From Legionella bononiensis (GTDB lineage Bacteria > Pseudomonadota > Gammaproteobacteria > Legionellales > Legionellaceae), in assembly GCF_016786215.1 (NCBI RefSeq), contig NZ_JADOBG010000010.1, forward strand, positions 186,001-250,000: a stretch of DNA of 64,000 nucleotides, given 5' to 3'. Shown one piece after another: positions 36,412-47,036 of this stretch. The notes under the pieces are model-generated. The model was not told the DNA's origin and searched no databases. It saw only the letters and a program-made list of their open reading frames with translations. Position 1 is the first letter of the stretch, and each line of letters opens with the position of its first letter. The position numbers were made by a program, and so were the translations under genes.

Positions 36412-39400
36412 GTGCAAGATAAGTCATTCAGTTGTTATCTCATCGGAGATGATAATATTACCTTACAATGTGCATCCATTATCCTTGCCAAAAAGCACCA
36501 GTTACTTGGATTAATCTCGCAATCAAATCGAATAAAAAAATGGTGTAAAGCGAACGCCATACCCTGCATAAAAAATATTGAAGAGTTTGAACAACATTAT
36601 AAGAACCAAACTTGTGATTATTTATTTAGCATTGCAAATAACACAATTCTTCCACCCTCCATTCTCAACATACCACGCATTTATGCCATTAATTACCATA
36701 ACAGTCCATTACCTAGGTACGCTGGCTTATACGCCACATCCTGGGCAATTATTAATGATGAAAAAGAACATGCGATTAGCTGGCACATCATGCATGAACA
36801 CATCGATGCAGGGGATATTTTAAAACAACCACGGTTTGCAATAGATGAGGATGAAACAGCTCTTAGTTTAAATCTAAAATGCTACGAACAGGCAGTACAA
36901 GCCTTTCAAGAATTAGTAGATGAATTGGCTTTAAACACTGTCAACCGAATGAAACAAGATTTATCTCATCGCACGTACTTCGGATTAAAAAATAAACCAG
37001 TTTATTATGGATTTATTTCATGGAACACCGATTCAGAATACATTGATCGTTTGTGTCGCGCGCTGACTTTCGGTGAATATCAAAATGAATTAGTAACTCC
37101 TAAAATAATCGTTAACGAACAGGTTTTAGTCATCAAATCGTACCGAAAACTGGGAATCTCATCCAACAAAGAACCAGGAACACTGGTGCACTGCTCCACT
37201 ACTGACTTACAGATTGCCACTCAAACTACGGACATCATTCTTTATGAATTAATGAATCTTTCAGGAGAAGAGGTTCCGATAGGACAGCTCATTGATGAGG
37301 CGGGACTGTCTGTAGGTCAAAGACTTATTGACTTAGATGAACACTATATCCAATGTTTGGCGTTGCACCCTGCCCTGATTGAACCAAGTTTGGAACAATT
37401 TTGGATTAAAGAACATTTAAAATGCATTCATGGTGGAGTCTCTTTTTTATCAAACCTATCAACAAAAAATGAACCTCATTTAGTCATTAACCCAATATTC
37501 ACTCCAATACAAATAGGCTCTAATTTACTGAATAAGGCTCAACTTTTGTTTAAAAATCAACAAGTACCCTTAAAAAATATCCTTTTCAGTCTGCTTCTTT
37601 CATACATCTATCGACTGAATAACTATAAAAATTTTACTGTGGACTACAGCCCAACATCCCTGAGAGCAAAAGTTGGCATTTTAGACAATGTGCTGGAACA
37701 GCATGTTCCATTCACCACTCATTTTGATAGCGAGCTCAATATTCGTGATGTGGTGTTACTTATTGAACAGGAGCAGGAACGTCTTCGTCCATTTGAAACT
37801 TACTCTAAAGACATATTTATACGTTATCCTCAATTGAGCGGATTAACCCAGGAAATAGACATCAGTATTTCTTTTTTTGATCCATCAAATCGCCCTGATC
37901 AGTTAAATCATAAAAAATTAAATTTCTACATAGCAGAAGATGGTTCACTCCTATTCCTTCATAATAATACCAATTGGTCATCTTATGAGGAATCGTATAC
38001 CTACTTTACTCATATGGAACAACATCTCAATACCTTATTAGAAGACGCACTGACCCATCCTCAAAAAAAACTGCATGAACTCTCCCTTCTAACGAATAGT
38101 GAAGAACAAACTCAATTAGAAGTTTGGAATAATACTCAACAAAGATATGATGTTAATCGATTACTGCATGAGATAATTGAGACTCAAGCAGATACATCTC
38201 CTCATTCGATAGCTGCCAAATTTCTAAATGAAACGATAACCTATGAAGAGCTGAATCAAAAAGCCAATCAATTAGCTCATTGCTTAATTAACCAGGGAAT
38301 AAAACCAAATGACATAGTGTCCATTTACATCCATCGTGGTATGTACATGCTAATCAGTATCCTTGGTATATTGAAATCAGGAGCAGCCTATTTACCTCTA
38401 GATCCTCATTATCCTGATAAACGGATTAAATACATGCTCGACAACAGCCAATCTGCTGTTCTCTTGACTCATAAGAATTCTGTTTCAAGACCTATTCATG
38501 GATATGAAGGCTTCATCATTGATGTTACAGAGGCAATAGAATCTGAGCAGTTTCCTTCTTATAATCCACGCCCTTTGACTCAGTCATCAGATTTAGCTTA
38601 TGTGATTTACACCTCAGGCACTACAGGTGCGCCTAAAGGCGTTCCAATTTCGCATAGGTCAGCGTGTAATCATATGGAATGGATGCGAAGTGCCTATGAT
38701 TTTCACGAACAAGACGTATTTTTGCAAAAAACACCTTTTTCATTTGATGCATCTGTATGGGAATTTTTTATACCCCTTTGGATGGGTGCAACCCTGATCA
38801 TCGCCCCGGATGATGCTCATGCCAGTCCTAAAGAGTTAATCAACCTGGTCAGTACGAATCAAGTCAGCATTCTTCAATTGGTACCGTCCATGCTGCGCGA
38901 AATGACCTTAACCCCTGGCTTTTCTTCATGCACTTCATTAAGACATGTCTTTTGCGGTGGCGAAGTTTTATTACCTGAAACAATCCATGCTTTTTTTGAA
39001 CATCAACCCTCTCAATGTGCCTTACATAATTTATATGGTCCCACGGAAGCTACTATTGACTCGCTCACGTTAACTTGTACACCTCAAGATGCAATGGTAC
39101 CTGTAAGTCGTATCGGTTCACCAATTGCTAATACAAAAGCCTATATTTTAGACGATCATATGCAACTTGTTCCTACAGGCATAATTGGTGAGCTGTATCT
39201 CTCAGGCGATGGATTATCCAAGGGTTATCTCCATAATGAAGAACTAACACAACAAAAGTTTTTACCTAATCCTTTTGCAACTCGAGCAACCGATAGGCTT
39301 TATAAAACAGGGGATTTAGTGAAGTGGCAAAATAATGGAACTATTGAATATCATGAACGACAAGACAGCCAAGTTAAAATTCGTGGGTTTAGAGTAGAAA

Positions 39401-40683
39401 TAAGTGAAATTGAATCCTGTCTGGATAAAATTCCCTCTATCTATCAATGCCTGGTTAAACCTGAGGCTACCCCACTTGGTGAAATGTCCTTATCAGCCTA
39501 CTTAATACTCCTGGACGACGAACCTATCACCGCATCAGAAATTCGAAGCTTGTTAAAAAATGAACTTCCAGAGTTCATGATTCCAACCCGTTTTTATGTA
39601 GTCGATAAGCTACTCACTACACCAAGTGGTAAACTCGATAGAAAAAGTCCACTTACTCCCTTAAAACAACTGTATTTAAATCAAGAACATTGTGAGCCTC
39701 AAAATGAGATAGAACAAACGCTCCATGATATTTGGTGCTCCGTTTTAAACAGAGAGCGTTTAAGCATTCATGACGATTTTTTTGAATTGGGCGGTCACTC
39801 ATTAACCGCGATGAATATTATTTCACGCATTAAAGAACACTTTTCAATTAAATTAAGCTTGCGCCTGTTATTTGATTTACCCACGATTCATTCTCTTGCA
39901 ATGGAGATAGAACTATTACTGCACTCCAAGCAATCGGATCCTTTCATCTTATCTGATCGGATTATCATTCCACTAAAAAAATCGGGTACCCAAACACCAT
40001 TATTCTTTATTCATCCAATTGGAGGCAGCATTTTTTGGTACAAAGCGCTAGCAAAATACATCAATAAAGACGTGCCATTATATGGACTTCAAGATCCAGG
40101 CCTCGAACATCATGAGTTCTTTTTTAAGAATTTGGAAGAAATGGCATCCACCTACATTAAAGCCATTCAAAAAATACAACATCATGGACCATACTTGATA
40201 GGCGGTGCATCGTTCGGAAGCACCGTTGCTATTGAAATCGCAAGGCAATTTCAAGAGATGAATGAACCAATTAAAGCGATAATTTCACTGGATGGTTGGG
40301 CTGAATACCCTGCTCTGCAACGCAATGAAGAGCACTTCAAAGAATTTATGCGAGAACAGAATAAACGGATTTTGGAACACCATATGAAATTCGATATAAA
40401 AAATTCAGATACATTATTAGAATTGCAGTGGCATAGAGAAAAAATGTTGATGCACTATAAAGTACCGCCTATAAGATCAAAATTTATTTTATTTAAATCT
40501 GAAACACTCACCGAATTATTTAACTTTGAAGCCCCTTTGAATTGGTGGGATAACTATACCTCAGAGGAAATTATCTGTCATTTAGTGCCTGGTACTCATG
40601 AAAGTATGTTTTCTGAGCCAAATCTGTTCATTTTAGCGAATAAATTAAATGAAAGTTTAAACACATTAGATACTGTGCTATAG
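36412..40683 (+). CDS. Formyltransferase-containing single-module NRPS
   Basis: This 1423-residue enzyme starts at GTG. Residues 1-190 are a formyltransferase domain (INYHNSPLPRYAG near 95, HEHIDAGDIL near 127), followed by an Fmt-C-like piece to about 320. Residues 325-560 are only the C-terminal half of a condensation domain; no HHxxxDG is seen. An adenylation domain follows (about 575-1075; YTSGTTGAPKG near 729, NLYGPTEAT, YKTGDLVKW, KIRGFRVE near 990, TPSGKLDRK). Then come a carrier domain with Ser1130 in GGHSL and a thioesterase with Ser1267 in GGASFG and His1396. This predicts a short N-formylated aminoacyl product released by the TE. The next gene, a hybrid kinase, starts 62 bases downstream. 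Confidence 0.9.
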   Translation: MQDKSFSCYLIGDDNITLQCASIILAKKHQLLGLISQSNRIKKWCKANAIPCIKNIEEFEQHYKNQTCDYLFSIANNTILPPSILNIPRIYAINYHNSPLPRYAGLYATSWAIINDEKEHAISWHIMHEHIDAGDILKQPRFAIDEDETALSLNLKCYEQAVQAFQELVDELALNTVNRMKQDLSHRTYFGLKNKPVYYGFISWNTDSEYIDRLCRALTFGEYQNELVTPKIIVNEQVLVIKSYRKLGISSNKEPGTLVHCSTTDLQIATQTTDIILYELMNLSGEEVPIGQLIDEAGLSVGQRLIDLDEHYIQCLALHPALIEPSLEQFWIKEHLKCIHGGVSFLSNLSTKNEPHLVINPIFTPIQIGSNLLNKAQLLFKNQQVPLKNILFSLLLSYIYRLNNYKNFTVDYSPTSLRAKVGILDNVLEQHVPFTTHFDSELNIRDVVLLIEQEQERLRPFETYSKDIFIRYPQLSGLTQEIDISISFFDPSNRPDQLNHKKLNFYIAEDGSLLFLHNNTNWSSYEESYTYFTHMEQHLNTLLEDALTHPQKKLHELSLLTNSEEQTQLEVWNNTQQRYDVNRLLHEIIETQADTSPHSIAAKFLNETITYEELNQKANQLAHCLINQGIKPNDIVSIYIHRGMYMLISILGILKSGAAYLPLDPHYPDKRIKYMLDNSQSAVLLTHKNSVSRPIHGYEGFIIDVTEAIESEQFPSYNPRPLTQSSDLAYVIYTSGTTGAPKGVPISHRSACNHMEWMRSAYDFHEQDVFLQKTPFSFDASVWEFFIPLWMGATLIIAPDDAHASPKELINLVSTNQVSILQLVPSMLREMTLTPGFSSCTSLRHVFCGGEVLLPETIHAFFEHQPSQCALHNLYGPTEATIDSLTLTCTPQDAMVPVSRIGSPIANTKAYILDDHMQLVPTGIIGELYLSGDGLSKGYLHNEELTQQKFLPNPFATRATDRLYKTGDLVKWQNNGTIEYHERQDSQVKIRGFRVEISEIESCLDKIPSIYQCLVKPEATPLGEMSLSAYLILLDDEPITASEIRSLLKNELPEFMIPTRFYVVDKLLTTPSGKLDRKSPLTPLKQLYLNQEHCEPQNEIEQTLHDIWCSVLNRERLSIHDDFFELGGHSLTAMNIISRIKEHFSIKLSLRLLFDLPTIHSLAMEIELLLHSKQSDPFILSDRIIIPLKKSGTQTPLFFIHPIGGSIFWYKALAKYINKDVPLYGLQDPGLEHHEFFFKNLEEMASTYIKAIQKIQHHGPYLIGGASFGSTVAIEIARQFQEMNEPIKAIISLDGWAEYPALQRNEEHFKEFMREQNKRILEHHMKFDIKNSDTLLELQWHREKMLMHYKVPPIRSKFILFKSETLTELFNFEAPLNWWDNYTSEEIICHLVPGTHESMFSEPNLFILANKLNESLNTLDTVL

Positions 40684-40745
40684 AATATTAAGCGTTGGAT
40701 TGTTTCTATCCCCAAATAATAGTGTAACAATGGATTGCTAATGCA

Positions 40746-43097
40746 ATGACAATTTTAGATGGACATGCGCTATCAATGCTTCTTCACATCATACAAGAAC
40801 CACTTCTTGTGTTATCCGAAGAATATCGTGTCCTAGACATTAATCAAAGTGCAGAACACAAATTAAATATTAAGAAAACAAACATCTTAGGATCTTCATT
40901 AACTCAGATTTGTTCAATTCATGAGTTACAAAAATGTAGTTCTACCCAATTAAACCAAATAACCTTACAAATTAAGAATTATTCCTGTCTATGTTATGCA
41001 GTACTAGTCAAAACACTCAATAAAAAATCAGAAAGGTCTACGAGTAAACAGCCTCATGAGAATAAATTAGTACCTGCAGACAACATCAACAAAGTTACTT
41101 TTGATTTTTTAGACACCATCATCGCTGAAATTCCAGTCAGCGTCTATTGGATGAATAAAGATTATATTTATCTAGGGTGCAGCAACAGCATGGCAAAACT
41201 GCTTAATTTGCCTTCACGTCATGATATTGTGGGTAAAACTTATGCCGATTTATATGACAAAAAATCTGCTGCTTTTTATAAAAAATCTGATAAATCAGTT
41301 ATAGAACACGGTATGTCATTAAGCTTGGAAGAACCTTTATATCAACCTGATGGAACAAAACTAATTTATATCTCAAAGAAAGTTCCATTATACGATGGTC
41401 ATGGCAATATCATGGGAATGCTGGGCATTTCCACTGACATAACCGAACGAAAAAAAATGGAGCACGATCTGAAATTAGCAAAAGAAGCTGCTGAAGCAGC
41501 TGATCGCGCTAAAACAGAATTCATCGCCAATATGGGGCATGACATCCGTACACCACTTTCTGGTGTGATTGGAATGGCAGAACTTTTAGAAAACTCATTA
41601 GAAAATGAAGAACAAAAATTTGAAGCTCATATCATTCATGATAGTGGAGAAGAGCTTCTTTCCATGCTGAATGACATATTGGATGATATTAAAGCGGGTA
41701 CCATCAACGACGGAGAGCCACACTTAGCACCATTTAATATTCATCAATGCGTTGATGATTTAATCAAATTGGAACGCCCTACTACCACTACAAAGCGTTT
41801 AGGACTTTTTGTGGAAATGGATGAAGCAGTTCCGCAAATAATTATTAGTGATCGTAAAAAAATTCAACGTATCCTTTTAAATTTATTAAGTAATGCCGTT
41901 AAATTTACTAAATCTGGCCATATAACCCTAACTATTAAGTGCGTGGAACGAAAAAAAGATAGAGTACAATTGCAGTTTAGTGTATCTGACACTGGAATTG
42001 GCATCCCCAAAGAACTACAAACCAAGGTATTTGAACGTTTTTATCGCTCCTCCCCTTCTTATAAAGGAATATACAAAGGATATGGATTAGGACTACACAT
42101 TGCCAAAACCTACGTTGAGCAGTTAGGTGGACACATTACTGTAATCAGTCAAGAAGGAGTTGGCAGTACAGTTCAATTTGATTTGCCATGTCACATATCT
42201 CAAAACGAGACAGTACAACCATCAAAACATAATAAAAAACCTGCTTCCTCTTTATCAATTGATAAAATCGAGAACGCCAACACTCTATCCCCTCTTTGTT
42301 TATTAATAGAAGACAATCCAACAGCACTTGTTGTATTAGAATCACTAATAACTAAGGCAGGATGTCAATTTAAAACAGCAACAAATGGAGAAGAAGCTTT
42401 AAACCTAATTAAGTTACATCATTTCGACCTGATTATTACGGACATTGGATTGCCAGGAATTTCAGGTACTGAATTTTGTGCATTAACTCGCACTTGGGAG
42501 CAAACGCACAACCAGAGTTCTCAACCCATTATTGGATTAACAGGTCATGCCCGTGATGCAGCGTATGATGAATGTATTGCCTCAGGAATGAACGATGTAT
42601 TTTCAAAGCCGGCAAATATAGAACTGATTCACTCGTTAATTAAAACTTATATAACTGACTCCTCATTACCCAAGACTGCTCGTTTAGATACAACGCCAAA
42701 CTCAATAGGTATCGATCTCCCTGCGACTAAAGAAGAATTATTTCAAATAGATCAATTTGTCCTTTTTGACAGTGAGGAAGCTTTAAAAAATTGTGGAACT
42801 ATCGATATTCTTAAAGAGATGTTGATCTTAATGACCTATGATCTTCCCGCTGATTTAATACAAATGAAAAAAGCATTTGAACTTAAAGATTATCCTTTGA
42901 TTGAAAAGACAGCCCATAAAATCAAAGGTGGGGCAGTATATGTAGGTACAACTCGGTTGAAATACGCATGCCAATATGTTGAGAGATATTGGAAATCAGG
43001 ACAACGTGAATTATTTGATTTACTCTTCCAGCAAGCAGTCAATACTATTGATGAAACCATCAAATATATTGAGGGTTGGCTGAGGACTGGTAAGTAG
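40746..43097 (+). CDS. Hybrid histidine kinase (PAS-PAS-HisKA-HATPase-REC-Hpt)
   Basis: This 783-residue protein has a first PAS-like region (1-100; LLVLSEEYRVLDINQSAE) and a second PAS (about 120-240; VYWMNKDYIYLGCSNSMA). HisKA carries His265 in GHDIRTPLSGVIGM. HATPase_c has an LLSNAVKFT N box and DTGIGIPK and GYGLGLHIAK G boxes. The receiver has Asp566 in ITDIGLPG, and the Hpt has His724 in AHKIKGGAVYVG. There are no membrane helices. It is a close paralogue of the 23559 kinase with an extra N-terminal sensor. The position directly after the NRPS suggests co-expression, and perhaps sensing of the NRPS product. Confidence 0.92.
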   Translation: MTILDGHALSMLLHIIQEPLLVLSEEYRVLDINQSAEHKLNIKKTNILGSSLTQICSIHELQKCSSTQLNQITLQIKNYSCLCYAVLVKTLNKKSERSTSKQPHENKLVPADNINKVTFDFLDTIIAEIPVSVYWMNKDYIYLGCSNSMAKLLNLPSRHDIVGKTYADLYDKKSAAFYKKSDKSVIEHGMSLSLEEPLYQPDGTKLIYISKKVPLYDGHGNIMGMLGISTDITERKKMEHDLKLAKEAAEAADRAKTEFIANMGHDIRTPLSGVIGMAELLENSLENEEQKFEAHIIHDSGEELLSMLNDILDDIKAGTINDGEPHLAPFNIHQCVDDLIKLERPTTTTKRLGLFVEMDEAVPQIIISDRKKIQRILLNLLSNAVKFTKSGHITLTIKCVERKKDRVQLQFSVSDTGIGIPKELQTKVFERFYRSSPSYKGIYKGYGLGLHIAKTYVEQLGGHITVISQEGVGSTVQFDLPCHISQNETVQPSKHNKKPASSLSIDKIENANTLSPLCLLIEDNPTALVVLESLITKAGCQFKTATNGEEALNLIKLHHFDLIITDIGLPGISGTEFCALTRTWEQTHNQSSQPIIGLTGHARDAAYDECIASGMNDVFSKPANIELIHSLIKTYITDSSLPKTARLDTTPNSIGIDLPATKEELFQIDQFVLFDSEEALKNCGTIDILKEMLILMTYDLPADLIQMKKAFELKDYPLIEKTAHKIKGGAVYVGTTRLKYACQYVERYWKSGQRELFDLLFQQAVNTIDETIKYIEGWLRTGK

Positions 43098-43147
43098 GAA
43101 ATAACATTTTTCGACACGTTGATACCCAACTACAGATTATTATGTAC

Positions 43148-44482
43148 TCACCCTGGTTGAAGGGTTAGAGTTGGTACGGGAGCTACAACCAAACAACCAT
43201 CATCTTTGATATCAAAATGAAGTGCATCTTCTTCAATCAGATCAATAATTCTTGGCAAGTTCTCTCGATATGCAATTAACCGGAACGATAACGGGGTGGT
43301 ACCCAAAAGAACATCTGAATCAATCGCTTTAGTCCATGCTTGCAGAGCCGCCATTTCAATTCGGGAAAAGATCTCAACAGTTCTGGTTACTGAATAGCCC
43401 ATATCAAGCAAATTTAATAGAACTGTGGGTTTATAGGTTGGCGTAATTTTGATTGATTTTAATTGCTGTTCGAAAAAGTTTAATTTTTCTTGTTGTTCCT
43501 CATTGGTTAGTGAATTAAACCAACCCTGAATTTGCCCCCCTACTTCAGGCGTATTTTTACGCATTAATGCCCCAAGTGCCGCTAGATAATTATTAGACAC
43601 TCCTAATTTGCTGGCGCGATTAGCCAGATAATTTTCAAGCACAGGATGATCAATATTCGTTAATAATTGATCCAATTCGTTTTTCAATGCAAAAATACAA
43701 CCAGCAATTGGCTCTGTCAAAAAACTTGAACCAGCGGATTTAATATGTCCGTCAATACCCGCGATATTAATAATCCAGCGTGCAAACCAAAGATTCAATT
43801 TAGCCTGGTTGATTGACTTGCTTTCAATTCCTTCCTTAAGTGCGAAGAGCATATTGTGCCCACCCTCCATATCGAGCATATGTCGAGCATGGCAATTTTT
43901 ATAGAAGACAAAAGAGAGTAATTCACGTGTAGGTTGATCCATTTGTCTACAGATTGGGAGCACTTCGGGACATTCAGCAACCAGATAACTAATAAATTGC
44001 TCACTATCAACAGGTAAATCCGCTTTCAAGGAAGTGGGCACACTTGCTTCCGCTTTATCAGATTTAGTAATAAAACAACTTGCAACCAGACATTGATAGT
44101 CAGACAAAGACAATGAGCTTATAAAATCGGATAATCGATTAAAACTCTCTTGAGTTAATTTGATATCATCTAATTGGAGACTCACAAATTGTTGCCAACA
44201 TTGCCCTTGATCCTTAGCAATATCCAGTTCCCTTCTCAGCAAATGCAGACAATTTAAACGAGATAAAATACGTTTCACTTCTATATTAACGCGATCGGGC
44301 TTAGCCAGGCTATCAGACTGGCTGGTTATTACAGAGTTAGTCTGCAACCAAAGTAATTGTTCCATCATATCTGCATCAAGCATCAGTGCAGGATAATGTT
44401 CTTTACAATAGGACTTAATAATTTGATCCGCTGATGGATCTTGAGCAAATAAACCTAAAATGTGCTGAGATGAACTACTCAT
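43148..44482 (-). CDS. Unknown helical protein
   Basis: This 444-residue, Leu-rich helical protein has no signal peptide. I recognise no family. A conspicuous segment near residues 195-220 (YKNCHARHMLDMEGGHN) clusters Cys and His residues, and INIAGIDGH follows near 240. It could be metal-binding, but I cannot assign it. It is convergent with the kinase gene, with 50 bases between stops. Confidence 0.55.
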   Translation of the reverse strand: MSSSSQHILGLFAQDPSADQIIKSYCKEHYPALMLDADMMEQLLWLQTNSVITSQSDSLAKPDRVNIEVKRILSRLNCLHLLRRELDIAKDQGQCWQQFVSLQLDDIKLTQESFNRLSDFISSLSLSDYQCLVASCFITKSDKAEASVPTSLKADLPVDSEQFISYLVAECPEVLPICRQMDQPTRELLSFVFYKNCHARHMLDMEGGHNMLFALKEGIESKSINQAKLNLWFARWIINIAGIDGHIKSAGSSFLTEPIAGCIFALKNELDQLLTNIDHPVLENYLANRASKLGVSNNYLAALGALMRKNTPEVGGQIQGWFNSLTNEEQQEKLNFFEQQLKSIKITPTYKPTVLLNLLDMGYSVTRTVEIFSRIEMAALQAWTKAIDSDVLLGTTPLSFRLIAYRENLPRIIDLIEEDALHFDIKDDGCLVVAPVPTLTLQPG

Positions 44483-44783
44483 AAATAAATACCGATATTA
44501 ATCATTTTTTTTAAATATTATTCTTAATGATTAAAAATGACAACGACTGAAAATTAATAACCACTATTCGATTTATTAATAAAGTACTCAATGGGTCAGA
44601 CGCTGAGACGTCCCCTCAGAGTCTTAATAATCATTCACAAAATAGGTTCATAATCTAAATTTATGAAAATAGAATCAATAACAGATAACCAGCCTGCACT
44701 ATAGCCTGTTCATTTACTTATGAAAAAATCCTGTGAATGACCCTTGCTCCTAATTCCTGATGATGCAATCCATAACTCAATAT
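44483..44783. other. Intergenic region
   Basis: No gene is seen. An imperfect hairpin, GACGCTGAG / CTCAGAGTC, lies near 44598-44623. Confidence 0.35.
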
Positions 44784-45215
44784 CTAAATGGCTAATTGTT
44801 TAAGCCCTTCCTCAATAATAGAAAGTCCTAGATTCAAATTGGATATATTCGTTGTTAACGGCATGTGAAGTCGAATTACGTTTCCATAGGTTCCACAGGT
44901 TAAAATCACTAATCCGTGTTCCAAACAGTATTTAGATAATTGTTCAGCAGCTTCTTTATTAGGTTCCTTGGTGTTTTTATCCTTCACTAATTCAATGGCC
45001 TGCATCACACCTAAACCACGAACATCACCGACCACTTTATATTTGTTTTTAAATCCAGCAAGTCGGGAATGAAGTATCTTTGCAAGATCGGCAACATTGT
45101 TCAGAATACTTCCTTCTTCAAAAATTTTAAATACTTCAAGAGCTGCGGCACAACTAAGAGGATTTTCTGCAAAGGTTCTCTCTACACAGATAGAGAGTTG
45201 TTTTTTGATATACAA
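44784..45215 (-). pseudogene. C-terminal remnant of a class III aminotransferase (GabT-like)
   Basis: This 143-codon frame begins abruptly at RTFAENPLSCAAALEVF. That is the conserved segment found about two-thirds of the way along 4-aminobutyrate or acetylornithine aminotransferases. It continues to the normal C-terminus (VVGDVRGLGVMQAIELV, then IRLHMPLTTN). The N-terminal cofactor-binding half with the PLP lysine is absent, so it cannot be catalytic. The first dozen codons (MYIKKQLSICVE) are unrelated. No RBS is obvious. Confidence 0.8.
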
Positions 45216-45374
45216 TAACCATCAAAAAATAATGGAATTTAAACGATACTGATGAGCACTGTCGATTAATTTCAACGACATATAGCTTCACCACGCAAAA
45301 CTGTCCCACATCCCATCGTATCCCCCTACTAAGAACTATAATTAAATAAACACGACAAATTTTAAACGATCATC

Positions 45375-47036
45375 ATGGTAACTGAATCCAATGAAACCTC
45401 GCGTGATTTATTTGATCAAGTGATAGCGGCAATCAAAGAAGAACATATAGCGCAACTAGCGACTTTACTTAATCAAGCGCGCACAGAACGATATAGTGAT
45501 TTTTCAATCATGCAGGATGATGATGGTAACACTATTTTTCACCATCTGATCATGAGTGGGAATTTGGATTTGATGGAAGCATCGCTTTCATATGAAACCG
45601 GATTTAATGATTCGTATGATATTAAGAATAAAATGGGCAAAACGCCCTACGCTTGTATTGCTGACCTACCCGATGAAAAAGCTGAATTTAAAAGCATAGC
45701 CATCATGAACCTAGGTCCTTCTTGGAGACAAAGCCATATACTTGATCAGTTTCGTGATTACCTGAAAATACAGCACGACGATGATCCTGAACATTTCCAG
45801 AAAGATGATGTCTTGGCAATTCAAGCAGCACTAGCCCAAGGGAATTGTAATGGCTTTGCCGCTATTTGGCTCCAATGCTATCTGGATGGCAATGAAGATA
45901 AATACGTTGAAATATTCTCAGAAATTATTGAATGGGACAAATCAAAAGAAAGCTTATCGCCACCACTAAAGAGGAAGTTTGAGTTTGCGATTGGCTTAGC
46001 AAGAAGTTATCAGATGGGAGATGAAATAGCATGGGAGCATACTCAATTTGAGCGAGAATACCAAAATTGGAACATGCAGTCTCCTAGCCACAAGGCACAG
46101 AAGCTTTTTCTTTCAGCTGATAATTTTTTCACGAAACAGAAGCAATGGGATAAGATATGGAATAACAAGAAGTATAAAAGTGAGCAAAGCTATGCTAGTT
46201 ATTTTGATGTGCCATCATTAGCTTTATTTTTAAAACAAATTTCAGATCAACCACAGCTCAATAGAAAAGGCATTAGCATCATCGGAGCCGCACATGCTGT
46301 AGCTGCTTGTATAAACAATCAGAAATTTATCTATTTTGATTCCAATGCAGAGATAAATATTATTGACAACAAAACTGTTCCTTCGAAAACGTTTGATCTA
46401 TCGACTGATAATAATTGTTTGGATGCTGCGCGTGAAGTTTTTTCCTCTTTAAATTTCAAAGGTGAAGCGCTTGATAATCTGGAATTGCATTTAACATTAT
46501 CCGTGTATGGTAAATCTGATGCGCACATTTCTTCATATCCTGATATTGAAGAAATAAAAGCCCAACTATTTTATAATGATGTTAAAGCTATGAACTTTTC
46601 TGATATTGATCCTTTTAAATTTATAAAGTTTTATGATTTATTAACTACTGTTCTTACAAAAGATGAGATGGGTGACATGGTCGACAAGGCAAGGTTTTCC
46701 CGTCATATGATTAATGAAATCAGGGATGACGGGAACAATTACACCCCCCTTTCAAGAGCAATTGAAGAATCAAATACAATCGTTATTGAGTTATTATTAA
46801 AAAGTGGCGCCAATCCTAAACAAATATTAGATGAGGATACTACACCCCTTAGTATTGCGGAAAATCTTGCTAAGAGAAGCAAGCAGAACCAAGAAATCGT
46901 GACCTTACTAAAATCATATGTGATGAATACAACAAAGAATATATCAGTTTCTAATAACAAATCATCATTCTATATTCACAAACAGACTAATGATGATACC
47001 CAAGTACCTATCGATCTAAAGAATAATACAAAGTAA
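45375..47036 (+). CDS. Ankyrin repeat protein with papain-like cysteine-protease-like domain
   Basis: In this 553-residue protein, residues 8-110 and 445-515 hold ankyrin-type repeats (DGNTIFHHLIMSGNLDLME; NYTPLSRAIEESNTIVIELL, then LLKSGANPKQI). Between them lies a domain with a candidate triad: Cys158 in QGNCNGFAAIW, His307 in IIGAAHAVAA and Asp322 in FIYFDSN. The same combination is known in Legionella AnkH (ankyrins plus a cysteine-protease-like domain). There is no signal peptide. The C-terminal 40 residues are polar and Lys/Asn-rich, suiting a type IV secretion signal. It is a probable Dot/Icm effector with unknown substrate. Confidence 0.75.
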   Translation: MVTESNETSRDLFDQVIAAIKEEHIAQLATLLNQARTERYSDFSIMQDDDGNTIFHHLIMSGNLDLMEASLSYETGFNDSYDIKNKMGKTPYACIADLPDEKAEFKSIAIMNLGPSWRQSHILDQFRDYLKIQHDDDPEHFQKDDVLAIQAALAQGNCNGFAAIWLQCYLDGNEDKYVEIFSEIIEWDKSKESLSPPLKRKFEFAIGLARSYQMGDEIAWEHTQFEREYQNWNMQSPSHKAQKLFLSADNFFTKQKQWDKIWNNKKYKSEQSYASYFDVPSLALFLKQISDQPQLNRKGISIIGAAHAVAACINNQKFIYFDSNAEINIIDNKTVPSKTFDLSTDNNCLDAAREVFSSLNFKGEALDNLELHLTLSVYGKSDAHISSYPDIEEIKAQLFYNDVKAMNFSDIDPFKFIKFYDLLTTVLTKDEMGDMVDKARFSRHMINEIRDDGNNYTPLSRAIEESNTIVIELLLKSGANPKQILDEDTTPLSIAENLAKRSKQNQEIVTLLKSYVMNTTKNISVSNNKSSFYIHKQTNDDTQVPIDLKNNTK

